NCBI GenBank assembly: GCA_016647705.1
Contig: CM028325.1
Coordinates: 28,934,474 to 28,998,473 of the forward strand
Reading direction: 5' to 3'
From: Eucommia ulmoides
Taxonomy: Eukaryota > Streptophyta > Magnoliopsida > Garryales > Eucommiaceae
Length of the DNA stretch: 64,000 bases
The notes below the pieces were generated by a model. The model made no database searches. It worked only from the letters and a program-made list of their open reading frames with translations, and had not been told where the DNA came from. Below, one piece after another: positions 59,091 to 64,000 of the stretch; the stretch's first letter is position 1, and each line of letters opens with the position of its first letter. The position numbers and the translations under genes were made by a program.

Positions 59091-60822
59091 TAATATTTCG
59101 ATACCACCAGCCAGAAGAAGCAAGAAGCAAAGAGAATTTTATGTGAGAAAAATTCTTGTGTATAATTGAGTATAGGTTGTGGGTTGTGAGTGCGTGAGTG
59201 TTCGTAAACACTTTGTAATTTTCCTTCTTTTAGTGAAAGATCTGCAACTACCCGTGAACATAGGCAAATTTGTGCCAAACCACGTAAATAGTGTGCGTAC
59301 TATTTTTTTGTCTATTTTTCGCTTCCACATATATTTGGTTAATAGAGAATTGGCGTATTCCCCAACAACTGATATCAAAGCTTTGGTTGTGAGTTATGAC
59401 GGTTTTCTCGAGGTTACTATTTATGTGAATAGTGAATTTTATGAATAGGAAATTTCGTGAACAGTGAAATTTTGTCAGCCAAGTTTGGCGACAACAGTAT
59501 CCTAACACACAATGGTTCGTTGGAATAATCAGAAAAAATCCAAAAGAAGCCAAATTTGAGTGGGAGCGATGGCTGCCGACGAAGGGTGCGGATATCCTAG
59601 TGAAAAAGGTGTAAGGCACTTCAGTAAAAAAGTTTGATCACCCAATGCAAAGGCGAGGACATCTCGACGAAGAGTACGAGCATCCCAGTAAAGGGGTGTA
59701 AGACACTTCGGTAATGAAGTTTTTGATCATCCAGTGCGAGGGCGATGGCAATCCTAGTTAAGGGTTTGGGTATCCCAGTGAAGGGGTATAATTACTTTGT
59801 GACCTATATCAAAGATTACTCTAAAAAAATATGAGTTTACTTTCTAAAACACAAGTCTAAAGTGTTTGAGGCTTTCGGGAAATGGAAAGCTATGGTTGAA
59901 ACTGAGACAGGTCTGAAAAATCAAGAAGTTCAGAACCGACAATGGTGGTGAATATGAAGACACCAGATTCAAGAAGTTTTGCTATGAGCATGGGATCAGA
60001 ATGGATAAAACCGTGCCAGGTACGCCTCAACACAATGGCGTAGCTGAGCGTATGAGCCAAACATTGATAGAAAGATCCAGAAGTATTCAGGTCAGGTTTA
60101 CCAAAGTAGTTCTGGGTAGAAACAGTCAACACAGTAGCTTACTTGATCAACCGAGGCCTATCGGTTCTATTGGAGCATACAAAAGCAGATGAGGTATGGA
60201 GCGGAAAAGAGGTAAAACTCTCACATCTAAGAGCTTTCGGTTGCGTAGCATATGTGTATATCAGTGATCAAGGCAGGAATAAGCTTGATCTCAAATCCAA
60301 GAAATGCACTTTCCTCGGCTATGACGAGGATGAGTTTGGCTACTGCATTTGGGATGACAAAAACAAAAAGATGATCCGCAACAGAGATGTGATTTTCAAC
60401 ATAAGAATGATGTACAAGGACAGACATAAAATAGATGCCAGCGACTCAAAACAGAGTGGGCCAGTATATGTAGATATAGATGATATCCCATATTGTCCTG
60501 TGACGAAGCAGATAGTAGTATATCCTTAGCCAAAGGAACTTGTTGAATAGAACAGTGTGCAACAGTTTAACACACCGCAGCCTCCTACTCCAACTCCTGT
60601 ATTGAGAATGTCTTCTCAGTTTCATGTGCCTAACATGAGATACATGAATTATTTGTTGTTGGTAGATGAAGGTGAGCCTGAATGCTATGATGACGCATGT
60701 CAGGCCAAAGATGCTAGCAAGTGGAATCTTGCTATGAAAAACGAGATGAAGTCTCTGATCTCCAACCAAACATGGGAACTAATTGAGTTTCCCATGGGGA
60801 AGAAGGTTGTGGCCCAGTGAGC
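59091..60822 (+). mobile_element. Degraded Tork-like Copia element (5' LTR end to RT start)
   Basis: The LTR ends CCCCAACA at about 59368 and is followed by ACTGATATCAAAGC, a variant Met-type primer site. The leader (59575-59790) has three units of about 85 bp with CCCAGTGAAGGGGT and AGTTTGATCACCCA. Gag and protease are deleted: the leader runs straight into integrase. Pol stops at 60822, where an unrelated insertion begins. The 3' LTR is not in the window. Confidence 0.8.
59788..60822 (+). pseudogene. Copia integrase and start of reverse transcriptase
   Basis: Reading with frame changes: YFVTYIKDYSKKI, VFEAFGKWKAMVETETGL, TDNGGEYEDTRFKKFCYEHG (near 59930-59995), PGTPQHNGVAERM, then AYLINRGLSVLLEHTKADEV, SHLRAFGCVAYVYI, TFLGYDEDEFGYCIWD and IRNRDVIFN (to about 60400), and the RT start AMKNEMKSLISNQTWELIEF (60735-60795). 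The DNGGEY Asp and QHNGVAER Glu of the integrase triad are visible, but shifts near 59920 and 60110 and a stop at 60528 break the protein. Confidence 0.85.
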
Positions 60823-63800
60823 TACCCAAGAGGGGGTGAATTGGGTAGTTATAAAAACATTTAATCAAATTTTAATCTTTTCAACACTTAAATTGTAATA
60901 CCCCGATTATATTTTTGAAAATATTATTTTATTTAAGTTTAATATTTTTTGGAATTTTTTTACAAATTTATGATATGATATAAATAATATTTGATAATTT
61001 TTTGGGAGTGAATGTTAATTTTAAATTAATTTTAAAAAAGGTTATGGGATATAGTTAGTATTTTTATTATTTCAAGGGGTAGTTAGTGTAAATAAAAAAA
61101 ATAAAATATATGTGTGTGTGTGGGTAGAATTCATTTCCTTCCAAAGGAAGGAAACAAATTCTAATTATGTCAAGATGACACACGTCAACTTAAGGGGAAA
61201 AAAAAGGAAGAAAAATGAAGGCCACGATTTTGTCATTTTTGCGCACACACACACATAAGATATTAATGCATATATGTTGATCTTGTGTGTATTGTGTAAA
61301 CGTGTATATATGCATTATTCTTATTATTATTATTATTAAAACTAATCAAAGTTACAATAACTATATATACAAATATATGTATTGATAACTACTTTTATAT
61401 AGAGATATATATGACAATGATAGGCTTTAAGACATTTACTCTCCAATATACTCTATATATACGTGTGTCGATAACTCCTATATATATATATATATATATA
61501 TAATCATAATATCCTATACGTTTTTTCGTGAGCTAGGAAAAGTTCCAGTTTGAATTTCGGTTTGGATTTCAAGTAGAATTTTTAACTCTTTTAATATATA
61601 TATTTAATTTCTCTATTATGAGATTTTATATTATTTTTGTTGTCGAATTATAGCTGTTAAATTGCATGAAATAATTATGATTATGTGGAAATCATGCCAA
61701 TGTATTTTATTTGTTGTATTAATTAAATGCATGTATTAGAGAGGTTGAAATTATACTGAGTGTTGGCTCACAACCCCACAGTTTTGATTGTAGGGCCGGT
61801 GAGAGCGAAATTGCGACAGGAATTTTATTTAAATTTCTAGTTGTAAAAATTTGTAATTATTATGTACCGTTGAAATCGGTGAAATTGATAATTATAATTA
61901 TCGTCGTTTTGTATTGTAAAATATTTTTCGGATTTATATAAAATAAAATATTGATAAATCGATAATTCGATACTTCTAATTATCGCTGTTAATTTGTAAA
62001 ATCTCTCGGAGTTTAAAAAAAAAGATTTTAGTTATATTCTCAAAATTCAATAAGTATAATTTGCTAATTGACAATTAATTAACAAATGAGTCTTTACCTA
62101 ATTGGCTCCTTCTATCATGCAATAAGGTGAAGGTTTCAAGTGCCTTTGTTATACTAGAAGTTACTTTGTTAACTCTTAATTTAGGAAAAATTGCAATTCG
62201 ATCTGAATTTTGAGGCAGGTGTTAACTTTCTCTGCACTTTCACAATAAGCACATAATTCCCCAATACTTACAGGTAAACTGCATAGTCAAAATTGTCTCA
62301 GATAAATTTCACAGTAATTTGTTCTGTAAATTCGATAATTATAATTATTCAATTTTCGCCATCATAAAAAAAAAAAATAATCTAAAATCTTTATAGAATA
62401 AAATATTGGTTGTACGGTTTTAGTATTAATTCTCCAAGGGGAGAAACCTTGTAATAGCCATGAAAAATCAGGTCGTTACATAAATAATCAAATAATCGAT
62501 TTACCCTAAATCAATTATTATCTTTATAATGCAACGGATAAGTGTATTCAATTTAGGTGCACACCCAAACAACAAATTATTAATAAAGTAAATAAAGCAA
62601 CACAGAAGGATATATCTTGGTTCACCAAGCTACTCTTGGCTAATCCCGTCTTCCGAGCCCCACGGAGATTTACATCCACTAAATCACTTGATCCTTTTAA
62701 TAGGTAGGAACCAAACATTTACACAATGATTCTTTTCACAGACTCAAAATCAACTTTTATAATTTTCTTTTCACAGGCTAAGGAAGAACCTCTATCTTTT
62801 TACCAAGCTAAAAACTAACTTAATTTTATTACAAGAAGAATCACAACCTAATCCTTTTATACCTTAGGCTAAGAATCAAACATCACCAAAAAATACTCCA
62901 AGTATCATTTTCACCGGTAAGGATAGAACCATTACAATTCACACACAATTAATTCTAAACAGGAAGAATCAAGTCTAACTCTTTTCAAGGGAAAAGAGTA
63001 ACCTAACTTTTTTATGCAATAAGTAAAGATTAAAATCCAATCTCTTTATCGGAAGAGATTGAAACCCAAGCTACCCCTGATTAGATACTCTCAATAGTAT
63101 CTAATCCGCACAAACTCACCAATTACAAGAATTAATAAATTTATTCTCACTCGGAGGTTCTACCACCTCAAATCAATTTAACTAAATTAATGTCCCAAAT
63201 TTACTAGTGATAGAATTTACGTGAAGAATTCAATATCTGATTATATAAATTGTGGGTAACACAAAAATAAGCACGTAATCAGATTATCACAAAAATCGTT
63301 TTAAAAGATTTTTTTATACTCTTTAAAGTTCAAAAACGATTTCACAAAGATATTATATCCAAGCAAGTAATAATAATATAAAATCACAATTAAGAAAAAA
63401 AGCTTGGAACGATCTCACCAGGATAACACCGAAAAAATGAATATGAATGGGAAGACAGCTTAGATCGGTGACACCAAAACACTTAGCGCTTTAACTCAAG
63501 AATTTTTCTCACAAAATGATTTCACAATAATCTCTCAAGAAAATATCAGAATAACGACTCTCAGAAAGCTCAGGAACAATTAGTTCTTGATAGAAGTGAT
63601 GTCCTGATCTAAAAAAAATACAGGTCTATTTAAGCTGATTTGAAATAGACCCTCTAACAGCTAATTCCCTCAAGATATAAAAATTAAATGCACATATAGA
63701 CTCCATATATCAATATCATTTAATCCTGGTCTAATTTACTTAAATATGGCTTTTAAAATATTTAATTAAGTCCCCAAATTAATTCTCAATATCAAATAAA

Positions 63801-64000
63801 ATAGATAGAAAGTATTAAATGTACTTAATTGAGAAACACCAATATTTTATGTATTATATCTATAGAGATATCTAAATATGAGTAACATATCATTAATATA
63901 TCCAAATCCCTAAGATATTTCATTCAGGTAAGCAAATAACGTCTAGTTTTGATCAAATCTCGAAAATCCTTGAAATCTGAAACAGCCCAGTCGGTTGACC
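60823..64000. mobile_element. Unclassified insertion in Copia pol, same family as 25661
   Basis: It begins TGAGCTACCCAAGAGGGGGT after the broken RT. It is split by a solo LTR (60894-62480) and resumes with ACGGATAAGTGTATTC, TTGGTTCACCAAGCTACTCT and CTTCCGAGCCCC (62630-62660), then alternating AGGNAGAATC-like blocks to the window end. Order and spacing of the motifs mirror 25661-25900. No ORF is visible. The right end is outside the window. Confidence 0.5.
60894..62480 (-). mobile_element. Solo LTR of the 36189 family, TSD TAAAT
   Basis: Minus strand starts TGTAACGACCTGATTTTTC and ends GGGGTATTACA. TAAAT flanks both sides (60889-60893 and 62481-62485). Length is 1587 bp against 1577 bp for 36189-37765, and both share the GAGAA(T)TAA(T/C)ACTAAAACCG block near the start and the GTGAGC(C/T)AA(T/C)ACTCAGTA block, so they are two copies of one family in opposite orientation. 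Confidence 0.85.

Overview
This is nuclear DNA of a flowering plant, almost certainly a eudicot. It is AT-rich, has GT-AG introns, microsatellites and dense nested transposable elements, and shows no bacterial-type gene packing. I see only one clearly intact host gene. It is a MORC1/2 (CRT1)-type GHKL ATPase on the minus strand (1728-16970), which I could assemble into 18 exons. They join in one continuous frame of 615 codons plus a stop. No rRNA, tRNA or CRISPR array was recognised.

Layout. 1-1320: end of a minus-strand LTR retrotransposon that leaves the window. 1728-16970: the MORC gene. Its intron 2 holds a near-perfect hairpin and its intron 6 holds a 1.2 kb Harbinger/Tourist-type element with TAA target duplications. 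16971-17315: short promoter ending in an (AT)n tract. 17316-23328: a probable 6.0 kb Helitron inserted in that AT tract, with a 3' hairpin and CTAG end, carrying a GH1 beta-glucosidase exon fragment. 23340-53250: the wreck of one very large Mutator-like element (MULE) with TIRs over 1 kb long. It encodes a MuDR-type transposase and a plant-mobile-domain (PMD) protein on the plus strand, and small unknown ORFs mostly on the minus strand. Nested in it are an RTE-type LINE, two solo LTRs, a coding-less Gypsy element primed by tRNA-Asp with intact GTACC target duplications, and a Pack-MULE-like element carrying a U-box E3 ligase fragment. 53599-56451: a complete but internally deleted minus-strand Copia element (AAATG duplications). 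57800-64000: a related Gypsy LTR, a degraded Tork-like Copia element, and an unclassified insertion that is itself split by a solo LTR.

How it fits together. Five LTR insertions have readable borders with matching target duplications, so their order can be deduced. The MULE came first. Its PMD gene was then broken by one solo LTR and by the tRNA-Asp Gypsy element, and the Gypsy element was later hit by another LTR. The host gene belongs to a family known for transposon silencing, and the Helitron border lies only about 345 bp upstream of its start codon. The least explained parts are the foldback hairpins behind the PMD gene (46469-47202), the small MULE ORFs (47854-52009), the covarying palindrome in the MULE TIRs, and the intronic hairpin in the MORC gene.
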